Source: CAUZIZ01 sp965218775 (GTDB lineage: Bacteria; Acidobacteriota; UBA6911; RPQK01; JAJDTT01). From it: a stretch of DNA of 64,000 bases. The translations under genes were made by a program, and so were the position numbers. Location: assembly GCA_965218775.1 (NCBI GenBank), contig CBDCLS010000005.1:1860001-1924000 (forward strand). Direction: 5' to 3'. The notes under the pieces are model-generated. The model had not been told where the DNA came from and did no database searches. It saw nothing but the letters and a program-made list of their open reading frames with translations. Position 1 is the stretch's first letter, and each line of letters begins with the position of its first letter. This document shows, piece by piece, positions 44,425-53,639 of the stretch.

Positions 44425-44694
44425 TGGCACCAACAGACGGCAGTGATTGCCCGAATCCTTCGAAATTCGCTTGTTCGATATTCTGCGGTTCAGCATTCAT
44501 CGGTTGCCTCCTCCAGAACCAAGGGAAAAGGCTAAATCACAAACCGCAGAACACCGAACATGCGAACTCCGAAGTCGGGCGCAGCGGTGAAGTTTCAGCT
44601 TAGGCACACAATGCCCCAGTTTTCGATTGCACTCAATGCTCGATGGTGACAGGATCTACAGCTTAGAGCCCTAACCGACCGCAAGGAGAAAATC

Positions 44695-46029
44695 ATGACC
44701 GAGAAAGTCGCATCGTTGACAGAGGCTTACGTAGAGAGAACGCCGCGCTCGCGCGAGTTGTTTGAAAGAGCGAGCAATTACACTTCTGGTCCCATCAAGG
44801 GAGCCTACTTCTACCCCCCCTATCCGCTTGGGATGGATCGGGGCGAGGGATGCTACCTCTATGACCTGGAGGGCAATCGATACGTGGACTTCGCCAATCA
44901 TCACACTGCGCAGATATTGGGCCATAACCACCCCACAGTGATGGAAGCCGTAAAGGCGCAGATGGCTAGAGGCATTGCCGTGGGTGCGCCGATGGGTGTT
45001 GAAGCTGAGATCGCCGAGGAAATGTGTCGACGGGTGGCTTCAGTAGACGCGATCCGTTTCGTCAACTCGGGCACCGAGTCCACCCTTCACTCCATCCGAC
45101 TGGCACGGGGTTTCAGCGGAAAGCCCAAGATCGCAAAGTTCGAGGGAGGCTATCACGGCAGCCATGACCTCGTCGAAGTGAGCAGTTCAGCGCCGCCACC
45201 GGACAAGGCCGGCCCGGCCGACGCACCTCACTCGGTGGCCACCGCCGGAGGCCTCTCTCCCAACGCAACGTCAGAGGTCCTGGTGCTGCCCTACAACGAC
45301 GAGGCCGCGGTGGAGAAGCTGGTGGAACAACACCGTGATGAACTGGCGTGCGTGATCTTTGATCCCAAGGCGGGCACCCTTCACCTACGGCCGGAATTCG
45401 TTCGGGCGGTACGCGAGATCACGCGCAAGAACGGCGTCCTCTTGATTTTCGACGAGATCGTAGGCTTTCGCACTGGGACGGGTGGACTTCAGGCCCACTA
45501 CGGGATCGACCCCGACCTGACCTGCTTTGGCAAGATTGTCGGCGGCGGTTTTCCGGTGGGCGCATTCGGCGGAAGAGCCGATATCATGGGCCTCTTCGAC
45601 ACTTCCAAGGGTCCCACGGGGTTCTCCCAGAGCGGAACCTTCAGTGCCCATCCGGTGACGATGACGGCTGGCCTGGCGATGCTGCGAGAACTGACACCCC
45701 AGGCATTCGACCACATGAACCGTTTGGGCGACCGGCTCTGCAATGGACTCAACGATCTCTTCTCCCGCCAGAGCATCGTAGCGCGGGCGGTCGGGGTCGG
45801 CTCAGCCTTCAGCATCTACTTCGTCGACGGGGAGATCCGGAACCAACGCGACCTGTCCCGCAACGACGGGGCCAAGACCTATCGCGTGTTTCTGGCGCTG
45901 CTGGAAGAGGGCTACTTCCTGGGCCATACCCTGAGTATGTGCTGCCTCTCCCTGCCTATGGAAGAGAGCCATGTTGACGGACTGATCGAGGCAACCGGAA
46001 AGGCCATAGAAAGAGCGACGATGGAATGA
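44695..46029 (+). CDS. class III aminotransferase (glutamate-1-semialdehyde aminomutase-like)
   Basis: 444 aa behind AAGGAG. YLYDLEGNRYVDFANHHTAQILGHNHP, FVNSGTESTLHSIRLAR, KFEGGYHGSHD, IFDEIVGFRTGTGG and CFGKIVGGGFPVGAFGG (PLP lysine) follow the HemL/class III pattern. The motif FDPKAG replaces the common EPVAG-type segment. The family includes GSA aminomutase and many amine or amino-acid transaminases, and the neighbourhood does not suggest heme synthesis. A catabolic or D-amino-acid role is inference. It lies 55 bp before the DUF3500 gene. Confidence 0.85.
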   Translation: MTEKVASLTEAYVERTPRSRELFERASNYTSGPIKGAYFYPPYPLGMDRGEGCYLYDLEGNRYVDFANHHTAQILGHNHPTVMEAVKAQMARGIAVGAPMGVEAEIAEEMCRRVASVDAIRFVNSGTESTLHSIRLARGFSGKPKIAKFEGGYHGSHDLVEVSSSAPPPDKAGPADAPHSVATAGGLSPNATSEVLVLPYNDEAAVEKLVEQHRDELACVIFDPKAGTLHLRPEFVRAVREITRKNGVLLIFDEIVGFRTGTGGLQAHYGIDPDLTCFGKIVGGGFPVGAFGGRADIMGLFDTSKGPTGFSQSGTFSAHPVTMTAGLAMLRELTPQAFDHMNRLGDRLCNGLNDLFSRQSIVARAVGVGSAFSIYFVDGEIRNQRDLSRNDGAKTYRVFLALLEEGYFLGHTLSMCCLSLPMEESHVDGLIEATGKAIERATME

Positions 46030-46084
46030 ACCTGACTCCTTGAGCCATCGTTGCCAGAGAACCCTACACTAGGAGGACTTGAAC

Positions 46085-47059
46085 ATGATTGGCGAAAACA
46101 GTCACCTGAATCGCCGCGAGTTCATGGTGAAGGTGAGCACGGTAGCGACCAGCACCTTGCCCGTAGGCGCGGGGCTTTCTCCCTTCTTAGAGGCCGTACC
46201 AACTCCGAAGAGCGCGGCCGAAAGCATCGTCCAGACCCTCCATGACAGCCTGACGGAATCCCAGAAATCGGTGGTGCTGCTGCCCTGGAGTGACAGCAGA
46301 CGCAGCCGCATCAGCGCCAACTGGAAGGTTACCGAACCGGGGATCGGCAGCGACTTCTACAGCAACGAGCAGCGTCATTTGATCGACCAGATCCTCCGCT
46401 CGGTCACGAGTCCCGAGGGTTATGAACGCCTGCTTCGGCAGATGAAGGAGGATTGGGGCGGAATCGGACGCTACGCCATGGCCATCTACCGAGATCCAGG
46501 CTCAGACAAGTTCCTCTGGGAAATGACAGGACGACATCTCACCCTGCGTGCCGACGGTAACAGTGTCGGCGACGCCGCCTTCGGAGGCCCCATCGTCTAC
46601 GGACACGGCGCCGGAGATTCCGAGGTTGGACTGCCCGGCAACGTCTACTACTACCAGTTGGAAAAGGCCAACCAGGTCTTCCAGGCCCTGGATGGCAAGC
46701 AGCGCCAGAAAGCACTCCTGGCCAAGGCGCCGCCGGAAGCAGAAGTACCGATCCAAGGTCGCGGTGCCAGCTTTTCCGGAATCGCCGCCAGTGAGCTCTC
46801 CCCGGATCAACGGACACTGGTCGAAGAAACGATGCAGCTCCTCCTGGCTCCCTTCCGAGAAGAGGACGTCAAGGAGACCATGTCGCTGTTGAAGGCCGGG
46901 GGCGGTCTCGATCAACTCCACCTCGCCTTCTATCAGAGCCACAATCTGGGTGACGATCAGGAGTGGGAAATCTGGCGACTGGAAGCGCCGACCCTGGTCT
47001 GGCACTTCAGAGGATCACCGCATGTGCACACCTACGTGAATATCGGCAAGAAAGTGTGA
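46085..47059 (+). CDS. DUF3500 family protein with Tat-type leader
   Basis: 324 aa from ATG 46085, eight bases after AGGAGG (46071-46076). NRREFMVKVSTVATSTLPVGAG looks like a twin-arginine leader. The body has GIGRYAMAIYRDPGSDKFLWEMTGRHLTLRADG, a DUF3500 landmark, and ends in WHFRGSPHVHTYVNI. Exported protein of unknown function. It is probably co-transcribed with the aminotransferase upstream. Confidence 0.8.
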   Translation: MIGENSHLNRREFMVKVSTVATSTLPVGAGLSPFLEAVPTPKSAAESIVQTLHDSLTESQKSVVLLPWSDSRRSRISANWKVTEPGIGSDFYSNEQRHLIDQILRSVTSPEGYERLLRQMKEDWGGIGRYAMAIYRDPGSDKFLWEMTGRHLTLRADGNSVGDAAFGGPIVYGHGAGDSEVGLPGNVYYYQLEKANQVFQALDGKQRQKALLAKAPPEAEVPIQGRGASFSGIAASELSPDQRTLVEETMQLLLAPFREEDVKETMSLLKAGGGLDQLHLAFYQSHNLGDDQEWEIWRLEAPTLVWHFRGSPHVHTYVNIGKKV

Positions 47060-47078
47060 GGAGAGTCCAAGGCGCAAG

Positions 47079-47290
47079 GCACAAGATACAAGATACAAGA
47101 TACAAACAAGCATCAAATACCAAGCACCAAGGTACAAAAGGGATCTGCGAGGTCTGGGCTACAGTTACCCGCAGCACCCGGGATGATGGGTCAGAAGTGC
47201 CCATCGAGCCGAGACCGGTTCCTCCAGACCGTTTGAGATTTGGTGCTTGAAATTTGGAACTTGTTTGTATCTTGTTTCTTGTATCTTGGG
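47079..47290. repeat. imperfect palindrome of CAAGATA units between convergent genes
   Basis: ACAAGATACAAGATACAAG followed by ATACAAACAAG (left, 47091-47110 and on) pairs with CTTGTTTGTATCTTGTTTCTTGTATCTTG (right, 47261-47288). Outer CCAAGCACC pairs with GGTGCTTG. It fills the spacer between the DUF3500 and symporter genes and may serve as a bidirectional terminator. Confidence 0.7.
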
Positions 47291-47296
47291 ATCTAT

Positions 47297-48799
47297 CTAA
47301 TTCCGCCACACCGTGTATTCCCTGCTGGCGGGTTCGAGGTGCCACAACCTCGCTAGAATCAGGCTGAACGGGTAGGAGACGGCGAAGCAGATGACTATCC
47401 CGACGGGTCCGAAGAAGACCCAATGGGTGTCGGTATACATCTGGATGTAGAACTCCAGCGGAATCGTGACTAGACAGGTGCCGATCAGCCAGCCCCAGAA
47501 GTGAGTCCTACGCGTCAATACGCCGAGCAGGAATAGGGCGGCCACGGGTGCACCCAGATATCCTCCAACCATGTTGATCGCCTGCAGGATTCCCTCGGTC
47601 TGGGAGACCAGGAGACCGGCCAGAGTCGCCACTAAACCCAGAGCGATGGTCAGTCCGCGCGCCAGGTCGAGACTCCGGCGAGCCTCCGGGGTCGTCTTCC
47701 TCAGCGGCCCGACGAAATCGACCAGGATCAGGGTACTCATGGAGTGAATCCCCGAATCGACGGTGGACATGGCAGCTGCGAATATTGCAGCGATGATCAG
47801 CCCTGAAAGGCCTGCCGGCAGGGCGTGTACGATGTAGAAGGGCAGAATTCGATCACCGCCGATCCCGTCAGCCAGCCTTTCGGGAAACAGAGAGAAATAG
47901 GCGAACAGGCCCAGGCCAATAAAATAGAGAAGCCCTACAACGATGATTTCCAGAACATGATCCAGAATGAGCGCCTTGACCATTCCCCAAAAGGTCCTGA
48001 TGGAGAGCAGCCGTTGGACCGTCACCTGGCTGGTTCCGTACTGATTGAACGCGATAACGAAGTAGCAGATAACCACGGCTAGTCCATTGAGCTCCGAGAA
48101 GCTGAAGCTCAGGTCCAACAGGGGGAGCTTATCCTTGGCGGAAGCCATCTCCATGATCTGCCTGATCCCACCCGGAACACGCTGTGCGAGGGAAAAGGTA
48201 ATCACAACCGCCCCAAAGGCCAGAATCAGGAACTGCACGACGTCGGTCCAGATCACGGCGGCCATCCCACCCAGGGTTGTGTAGGCGGTCGCTACCAGCC
48301 CCATGAGTATGATCGCGCTCCAGAGGTTGAGACCGGTCACGGTGGAGAGGGCCAGGGCCGGAGCATAGAGGGCGATCCCCATCCATCCCTGGATCTGCAG
48401 AATCTGGAAGAACGAGGCGGCGTAGCGGGCCCGGCTCCCGAAACGCGCGCCCACGTACTCGTAGATGCTAGTGACGTTCAACCGTCGATAGATGGGGAAA
48501 AAGAGCAGGATGACCAGGGGAGCGGCCAACAGTGCGGCTGGCAATCCCAATACCAGGGCGGCGTTCTCTCGGTACGCCACCGCGGGCGCCCCCAGATAGG
48601 TCAGGGCACTCAGGAGACTGGCAACCACACTCAGGGAAACCGCCACCCAGGGCATGTCACGGTTGGCGAGAAAGTAGGAAGAGGTGTCTTTCTGTTTGCC
48701 GGAGAGGGCCAGGGCCAAGCCGACCACCACGGCGAAGTAGCCCACCAGGACGAGATAGTTCAGGGTTCCGAATGATGTCTCTGCCAGAGAGTCAACCAC
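47297..48799 (-). CDS. sodium:solute symporter (SSS family)
   Basis: 500 aa with about 13 membrane helices. YFLANRDMPWVAVSLSVVASLLSALTYLGAPAVAY is the SSS start with sodium-site helices, and FAAAMSTVDSGIHSMSTLILVDFV is the conserved helix-8 region. It imports a solute with Na+. The substrate is unreadable, but the neighbouring D-amino-acid, amide and aminotransferase genes suggest an amino-acid-like compound. The 230 bp after its start (48800-49028) hold no supportable feature. Confidence 0.9.
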   Translation of the reverse strand: MVDSLAETSFGTLNYLVLVGYFAVVVGLALALSGKQKDTSSYFLANRDMPWVAVSLSVVASLLSALTYLGAPAVAYRENAALVLGLPAALLAAPLVILLFFPIYRRLNVTSIYEYVGARFGSRARYAASFFQILQIQGWMGIALYAPALALSTVTGLNLWSAIILMGLVATAYTTLGGMAAVIWTDVVQFLILAFGAVVITFSLAQRVPGGIRQIMEMASAKDKLPLLDLSFSFSELNGLAVVICYFVIAFNQYGTSQVTVQRLLSIRTFWGMVKALILDHVLEIIVVGLLYFIGLGLFAYFSLFPERLADGIGGDRILPFYIVHALPAGLSGLIIAAIFAAAMSTVDSGIHSMSTLILVDFVGPLRKTTPEARRSLDLARGLTIALGLVATLAGLLVSQTEGILQAINMVGGYLGAPVAALFLLGVLTRRTHFWGWLIGTCLVTIPLEFYIQMYTDTHWVFFGPVGIVICFAVSYPFSLILARLWHLEPASREYTVWRN

Positions 48800-49028
48800 T
48801 CCTTGAGATCCTCAACGGCCTGCGTTCGGGTAAGTGATTCTTCGTCAGTTGTCCTGCTGTGGGTGCTCATTCAATCAAATTTCCCACTTCTACAACCTCT
48901 GCTTAACGGTACCGCACCTCGGTGGTGCTACCCCAACGAATGCTGCTTTCAGCCGCTGGCCCAAGGTACGCAACGAGGAGCCATGACAAAGTCGATCGTG
49001 AGTACAGGGCCTTGTCAGCGCACGTCGT

Positions 49029-49373
49029 TCATTCCGGATCTACCAGTGCAAGAATTCGAGCCGTTACCTCCAGAATAACGTCCTCGGACGCTCGATCGAA
49101 TCGGTCGGCGCCTCGGGCCCGCCAGTCAAGACTCTTCAATTGATCACAGAGAATTGCACCACGGACCCTGCCGTCCTTCGGTAGTGGAACCTCGAACGGG
49201 TAGCCTTTCACTCGTGAGGTAATTGGGCAGAAGAGGGCAAGTCCGACTTTCCTGTTGTAGGCGCGTGGCGACACGACGAATGCCGGGCGGTAGCCAGTCT
49301 GTTCATGCCCCGCGTGCGGAGCGAATTGCAACCAGACAATATCCCCGCGATCCGGGACATATGTCTTCGGCAC
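49029..49373 (-). CDS. mazF: MazF/PemK-type toxin
   Basis: 114 aa from GTG 49373, which overlaps the antitoxin TAG (TAGTG). DRGDIVWLQFAPHAGHEQTGYRPAFVVSPRAYN and ALFCPITSRVKGYPFEVPLP are the MazF core, including the Arg-Pro-Ala segment and the Thr-Ser of the RNA-cleavage pocket. It is a sequence-specific endoribonuclease neutralised by the upstream protein. Confidence 0.92.
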   Translation of the reverse strand: MPKTYVPDRGDIVWLQFAPHAGHEQTGYRPAFVVSPRAYNRKVGLALFCPITSRVKGYPFEVPLPKDGRVRGAILCDQLKSLDWRARGADRFDRASEDVILEVTARILALVDPE

Positions 49374-49615
49374 TACCAGGTCTCCCGTCCAACGGGTTCG
49401 CCAGTCTCTACTTCTTCGTGGACATTTTCGGCCGAAACGCCTCGCAACAGATCCTTCAAGTTGTATTTCGGCTCCCGGTTGGGCCGAACGATCAGTTCGC
49501 CATCCTCGACTGAAAGATCAACCTCAGAACCGGCTTCGACCCCAGCCTCTTCGGCAAAGGACTTGGGTATCCGAAGGCCCAAGCTGTTTCCCCATTTTTG
49601 TATTTTAGTCTGCAT
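49373..49615 (-). CDS. mazE: MazE-type antitoxin (AbrB/SpoVT fold)
   Basis: 80 aa. MQTKIQKWGNSLGLRIPKSFAEEAGVEAGSEVDLSVEDGELIVRP is the swapped-hairpin DNA-binding domain, followed by an acidic toxin-binding tail. The translational overlap with mazF and probable autorepression fit the family. Confidence 0.93.
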   Translation of the reverse strand: MQTKIQKWGNSLGLRIPKSFAEEAGVEAGSEVDLSVEDGELIVRPNREPKYNLKDLLRGVSAENVHEEVETGEPVGRETW

Positions 49616-49721
49616 GGCCTACCCCAATAGATATACATTGAGTATACATTCAAGAGCCTGGCTTGTCGAGCGGCTGTGTTGATCGCTTTGAATTTCTTGT
49701 CTTCAGCAAGGAAATGAGAAA

Positions 49722-49808
49722 TGGTGCCGGAGGCGGGATTCGAACCCGCACACCCTTTCGAGCGCCACCCCCTCAAGATGGTGTGTCTGCCAGTTCCACC
49801 ACTCCGGC
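49722..49808 (-). tRNA. tRNA-Leu (GAG)
   Basis: Minus-strand cloverleaf. The acceptor GCCGGAG pairs with CTCCGGC, the anticodon stem CCATC/GGTGG encloses TTGAGGG giving GAG, there is a long variable arm (CGCTCGAAAGGGTG), and CCA is encoded. Length is 87 nt. It lies 6 bp downstream of secG. Confidence 0.95.
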
Positions 49809-49814
49809 ACGGAG

Positions 49815-50198
49815 CTATTCTTCGGGTTTTGCCTCTGCGGGTGCGGCTTCCTGAGCGGGAGCCTCTCCTGCTTCAGGCGCCTGATCCGAGGCTGGGGCCG
49901 CCTCCGGAGCAGGAATCGGGGCAGCCTGTTCGGCAGCCGGAAACTCCTCCATGACACTGGAGGTTGTGCCGCGGGTAAAGAGGATCGCCAGCCCCAGGGA
50001 CGTCACCATGAAGGTGATCGCACAGATCGTGGTGCCCTTGGTCAGAAGGGTAGCCGCCGAGCGGACCCCGAAAGCTGTTTGGCTGCTGCTTCCACCAAAG
50101 GCCGAGGCCAGGTCACCCGCCTTTCCCGATTGCAGAAGAACAATCAGGACTAGGACTACGCAGGCCACAATATGAAGAATGATAAGTAGCGTGAACAT
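49815..50198 (-). CDS. secG: preprotein translocase subunit SecG
   Basis: 127 aa. Two membrane helices (residues 2-22 and 53-75) flank the conserved LLQSGKAGDLASAFGGSSSQTAFG loop. A C-terminal tail of about 45 residues rich in Ala, Pro and Glu (APEAAPASDQAPEAGEAPAQ) is long for SecG. Part of the SecYEG channel. Downstream of tpiA in the common tpiA-secG-tRNA-Leu order. Confidence 0.94.
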   Translation of the reverse strand: MFTLLIILHIVACVVLVLIVLLQSGKAGDLASAFGGSSSQTAFGVRSAATLLTKGTTICAITFMVTSLGLAILFTRGTTSSVMEEFPAAEQAAPIPAPEAAPASDQAPEAGEAPAQEAAPAEAKPEE

Positions 50199-50297
50199 CG
50201 TTTTCAGTCCGCCGTTCTGATCGCGTCAGCTTCGCACACGCTCGTCGCTGAGAATGCTGGCACGATTCGAAAGATCTTATTATACCCGACTCGTTGG

Positions 50298-51074
50298 TTA
50301 TCCCTGATCAGCCTGGTCGTATTTCACAATCTGGACAAAAGAAGCAGCATCCAGGCTAGCACCGCCCACCAAGGCACCGTCGATATGCTCCTGTCCCAGA
50401 AGCACTCCGGCATTGTCCGGCTTGACGCTCCCACCATAGAGAATCCGGACGCCTTCGGCAGCATCTGATCCGAATTGTTGCGCCAGCCACTGTCGAATCA
50501 TGCCGTGGACCTGATCGGCGATCTCGGGTGTCGCCGTCTTCCCCGTCCCTATCGCCCACACCGGTTCGTAGGCCACGACAATCCGGGTAAGAAGATCGGC
50601 GCCCAGGCCCTGAAGCGCTCCTTCCATCTGCCCCAGAATCACAGTCTGAGCACGACCCGACTCTCTCTCATCCAAAGACTCTCCAACGCAGAGGATGGGA
50701 GTGAGCTCGGTGGTGAGAACCCTGTTAAGCTTGCGCCGAATGGTTTCATCGGACTCCGAAAAGTACTGCCGCCGTTCCGAGTGCCCCAGGATGACGTAGT
50801 CACAACCACACCCAAGAAGCATCCCCGTGGACACCTCACCCGTATAAGCTCCTTCATCCTCCCAATGGACGTTCTGTGCGCCCACCCTGATCTGCGTCCC
50901 CTGAAGCACATCGCAAACCGCAGAAATCGCTGTGAAAGGAGGACATATGACTACTTCGACCTGGGACGTTGAAGGTTGTCCTGCAAGCAGTGACTTGACT
51001 TCCCGAGCCGTCGCCTCGGCCTCGGCTCGAGTCTTGAACATCTTCCAGTTGCCTGCCACGATTGACTTTCTCAT
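50298..51074 (-). CDS. tpiA: triosephosphate isomerase
   Basis: 258 aa from ATG 51074 (MRKSIVAGNWKMFKTR). The catalytic set is NWK (Asn, Lys), GHSERRQYF (His) and YEPVWAIGTGKTA (Glu with loop 6). ILYGGSVKPDNAG forms the phosphate site. It interconverts DHAP and glyceraldehyde-3-phosphate. It follows pgk by 31 bp. Confidence 0.96.
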   Translation of the reverse strand: MRKSIVAGNWKMFKTRAEAEATAREVKSLLAGQPSTSQVEVVICPPFTAISAVCDVLQGTQIRVGAQNVHWEDEGAYTGEVSTGMLLGCGCDYVILGHSERRQYFSESDETIRRKLNRVLTTELTPILCVGESLDERESGRAQTVILGQMEGALQGLGADLLTRIVVAYEPVWAIGTGKTATPEIADQVHGMIRQWLAQQFGSDAAEGVRILYGGSVKPDNAGVLLGQEHIDGALVGGASLDAASFVQIVKYDQADQG

Positions 51075-51105
51075 TCCGCTGTTCCTTCTCAATCGGCCGT
51101 TCAAC

Positions 51106-52302
51106 TTATCCTTTATTCGACAAGACTTCAACTCCAGGGAGCGTTCTCCCAGCCAGGAACTCCAGAGAGGCACCACCACCAGTTGAGATGTGGGTGATGC
51201 GATCTTCAACTCCGGCGTTTCTGACGGCGGCTACGGAATCCCCTCCCCCTACGATCGAGATAGCGTCGCTGGAAGCGACCGCACGGGCGACTTCAAGCGT
51301 TCCCTGGGAGAACTCCTCGATCTCGAAGACTCCCATGGGACCGTTCCAGATCACGGTCCTGGAGCTGGCTATCTCTTCTGCGAACGCCTTTCTAGTCTGT
51401 GGTCCGATGTCCAGTCCCATCCAATCCGCAGGAATAGCGTCAACCGAAGTCACACGGACCTCGGTACCGGCCTCGCAGCGAGGCGCGGCCACCACGTCTA
51501 CAGGCAACCTTAGCTGGAGCCCGCTGGCAGAAGCCTGAGTAATCAACTCTTCTGCCAGGATCAGTCCACCCTCTTCCACCAAGGATCGCCCGACGCCTTT
51601 GCCCAGTGCTTTCAGGAAGGTAAAGGCCATCCCTCCTCCCACCAGAAGCGTTTGGGCAAAGGCAAGGAAGTGCTGCATCACTGCGATCTTGTCGGAGACC
51701 TTGGCTCCGCCGAAAATGGCTAGTGCGGGCTGCTCAGGAGGGGAAATAACCTGGGAAAGGTATTCTAGCTCTCGTTCCAGCAGGAGGCCGGCGGCTCCCT
51801 TGCCCAGGATCGAGGGGACTCCAACCGTCGACGCGTGGGCCCGGTGTGCCGTTCCAAAGGCATCGTTGACGTATTCTTCGGCGAGACCAGCGAGCTCTTG
51901 AGCAAAGCCAGGGTCGTTGGCCGTCTCCCCTGGGTGGAATCTCAGATTCTCGAGCAGGAGGATCTGCCCGTCGCCGAGGGATGCCGCTGCTGCCTTGACC
52001 CGCGGCCCCACCGACCGCTCCACAAACTCGACAGGCCGGCCGATCAGAGAAACGAGATGGGCTGCCACCGGACGCAGAGAGAGAGCTTCTGAGTGCTGTC
52101 CTTTTGGCCTTCCCAGGTGTGAGGCCAGGATGACCCGAGCTCCTCTTTCGAGTGCCAGCTCGAGGGTGGGAAGCGAACTGCGGATGCGGGTGTCGTCCGA
52201 GACCCGTCCTTCATGCAGTGGGACATTGAAGTCGACCCGCAGGAAAAGGGATCGGCCCTCGAGCTCCAGGTCTTGGATGGATCTCTTTTTTATTGGGGGC
52301 AT
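51106..52302 (-). CDS. pgk: phosphoglycerate kinase
   Basis: 398 aa. RVDFNVPLHEGRVSDDTRIRSSLPTL, ASHLGRPKG, LLENLRFHPGE, FGGAKVSDKI and GGGDSVAAV are the PGK boxes for 3-phosphoglycerate and ATP. Middle gene of the gap-pgk-tpiA set; a repeat fills the 176 bp between gap and pgk. Confidence 0.96.
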   Translation of the reverse strand: MPPIKKRSIQDLELEGRSLFLRVDFNVPLHEGRVSDDTRIRSSLPTLELALERGARVILASHLGRPKGQHSEALSLRPVAAHLVSLIGRPVEFVERSVGPRVKAAAASLGDGQILLLENLRFHPGETANDPGFAQELAGLAEEYVNDAFGTAHRAHASTVGVPSILGKGAAGLLLERELEYLSQVISPPEQPALAIFGGAKVSDKIAVMQHFLAFAQTLLVGGGMAFTFLKALGKGVGRSLVEEGGLILAEELITQASASGLQLRLPVDVVAAPRCEAGTEVRVTSVDAIPADWMGLDIGPQTRKAFAEEIASSRTVIWNGPMGVFEIEEFSQGTLEVARAVASSDAISIVGGGDSVAAVRNAGVEDRITHISTGGGASLEFLAGRTLPGVEVLSNKG

Positions 52303-52369
52303 AAAGTCACTGGTTGGCTTCGGAGGGCCAACCGAGATCTGGGTGAGGGTAGGCGAGATTGTGCTGCTG

Positions 52370-52490
52370 TCCAGCTCTCTCCTCGGAACTTGGCCTCATA
52401 TTGCTAACTGGTCAAGTCGTTCGCGGCCCTGCTGGCTGACTCTGTTTCCGGCGCTGCTCACTGATTACTGCTCACTTTTCAACCACCGGC
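52370..52490 (+). repeat. repeat related to the end of the 440-bp blocks
   Basis: CCAGCTCTCTCCTCGGAACT, CATATTGCTAAC, GTCAAGTCGTTCGCGGCCCTG and CTGCTCACTGATTACTGCTC match the stretch at 44010-44165 and the reverse of 37000-37070. It lies in the gap-pgk spacer and reaches the gap stop. A GGTTGGC/GGCCAACC hairpin at 52310-52331 lies beside it. Confidence 0.65.
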
Positions 52491-53486
52491 CGCGACCAAT
52501 TCTGCCAGTTCCAGGACCCGGTTGGAGTAGCCCCATTCGTTGTCATACCAGGCGAGGATCTTGACCATGTTGGACCCCAGAACCTGGGTGAAGGGACCGT
52601 CGACGACTGCTGAGGCGGGATTCTTGATGAAATCGGACGAAACCAGCTCCTCTTCAGTATAGGCGAGGATGCCCTTCAAGCTGTTGTCGGAGGCCTGCTG
52701 GAACGCCTGCGCGATATCCTGCTTGGTGGCGTCGTTCTCGAGCGTCGCTGTCAGATCTACCAAGGACACCGAGGGAGTGGGGACTCGGATGGAAATTCCG
52801 TCCAGGCGACCTTTCAGTTCGGGAAGAACCAAGGTCACCGCAACCGCCGCGCCGGTCGTCGTTGGGATCATCGAGAGAGCTGCCGCCCGGGCTCGCCGCA
52901 GATCACTGTGAGGAAGGTCCAGAATCTTCTGGTCGTTGGTGTAGCTGTGGATCGTCGTCATCAGTCCCTTGGCCAACCCGAACTGCTGGTGGAGGACCTT
53001 GGCAACGGGAGCTAGACAGTTGGTAGTGCAGCTGGCGTTCGAGATAATGGAGTGACTGTCGGGCTGATACATTTCGCTGTTAACGCCCAGGCAGATGGTA
53101 ACGTCTGGATTCTTGGCCGGCTGGCTGATAATGACCTTCTTCACGGAGTCACCGAGGTGCTTGGAGGCATCTTCGCGCTTCCCGAACAATCCGGTGGACT
53201 CGATGACGATGTCGGCTCCGACCTCACTCCAGGGAATCTGGGCTGGATCTCGTTCGGAAAACACCCGAATGCTCCTACCGTCGAGAGTCAGTCCGTTTTC
53301 ATCACTGCCGACTTCGCCAGGCATCTGACCATAGACAGAGTCATACTTGAGCAAATGCGCCAGCGTCCGGGGCTGGGTAATGTCGTTTATCCCAACAAAT
53401 TCGAGGTCCGACCCACTACCTATGGCTGCCCGGAGCACATTCCGACCGATGCGCCCAAAACCATTGATTCCTATCTTCGCTCCCAT
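52479..53486 (-). CDS. gap: glyceraldehyde-3-phosphate dehydrogenase
   Basis: 335 aa from ATG 53486 after GGAGGAG. INGFGRIGRNVLRA is the NAD site, SNASCTTNCLAPV holds the catalytic Cys, and the family landmarks IPTTTGAAVAV and AWYDNEWGYSNRV are present. Oxidises G3P to 1,3-bisphosphoglycerate. First gene of the glycolytic set. Confidence 0.96.
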   Translation of the reverse strand: MGAKIGINGFGRIGRNVLRAAIGSGSDLEFVGINDITQPRTLAHLLKYDSVYGQMPGEVGSDENGLTLDGRSIRVFSERDPAQIPWSEVGADIVIESTGLFGKREDASKHLGDSVKKVIISQPAKNPDVTICLGVNSEMYQPDSHSIISNASCTTNCLAPVAKVLHQQFGLAKGLMTTIHSYTNDQKILDLPHSDLRRARAAALSMIPTTTGAAVAVTLVLPELKGRLDGISIRVPTPSVSLVDLTATLENDATKQDIAQAFQQASDNSLKGILAYTEEELVSSDFIKNPASAVVDGPFTQVLGSNMVKILAWYDNEWGYSNRVLELAELVAAGG

Positions 53487-53639
53487 TTCTCCTCCTACGG
53501 AAAATCTCAAATCCCAAGCAGTGCAACCAACCAGCACCCTGCACGAACCGGATGCATTCTAGCCGAGTTTGGCAACCACCAGAAGGTCTAATACGAAATC
53601 ATGGGGCAGCGCCGATCTTCGGGCCCGTTCTGCTTCCCT

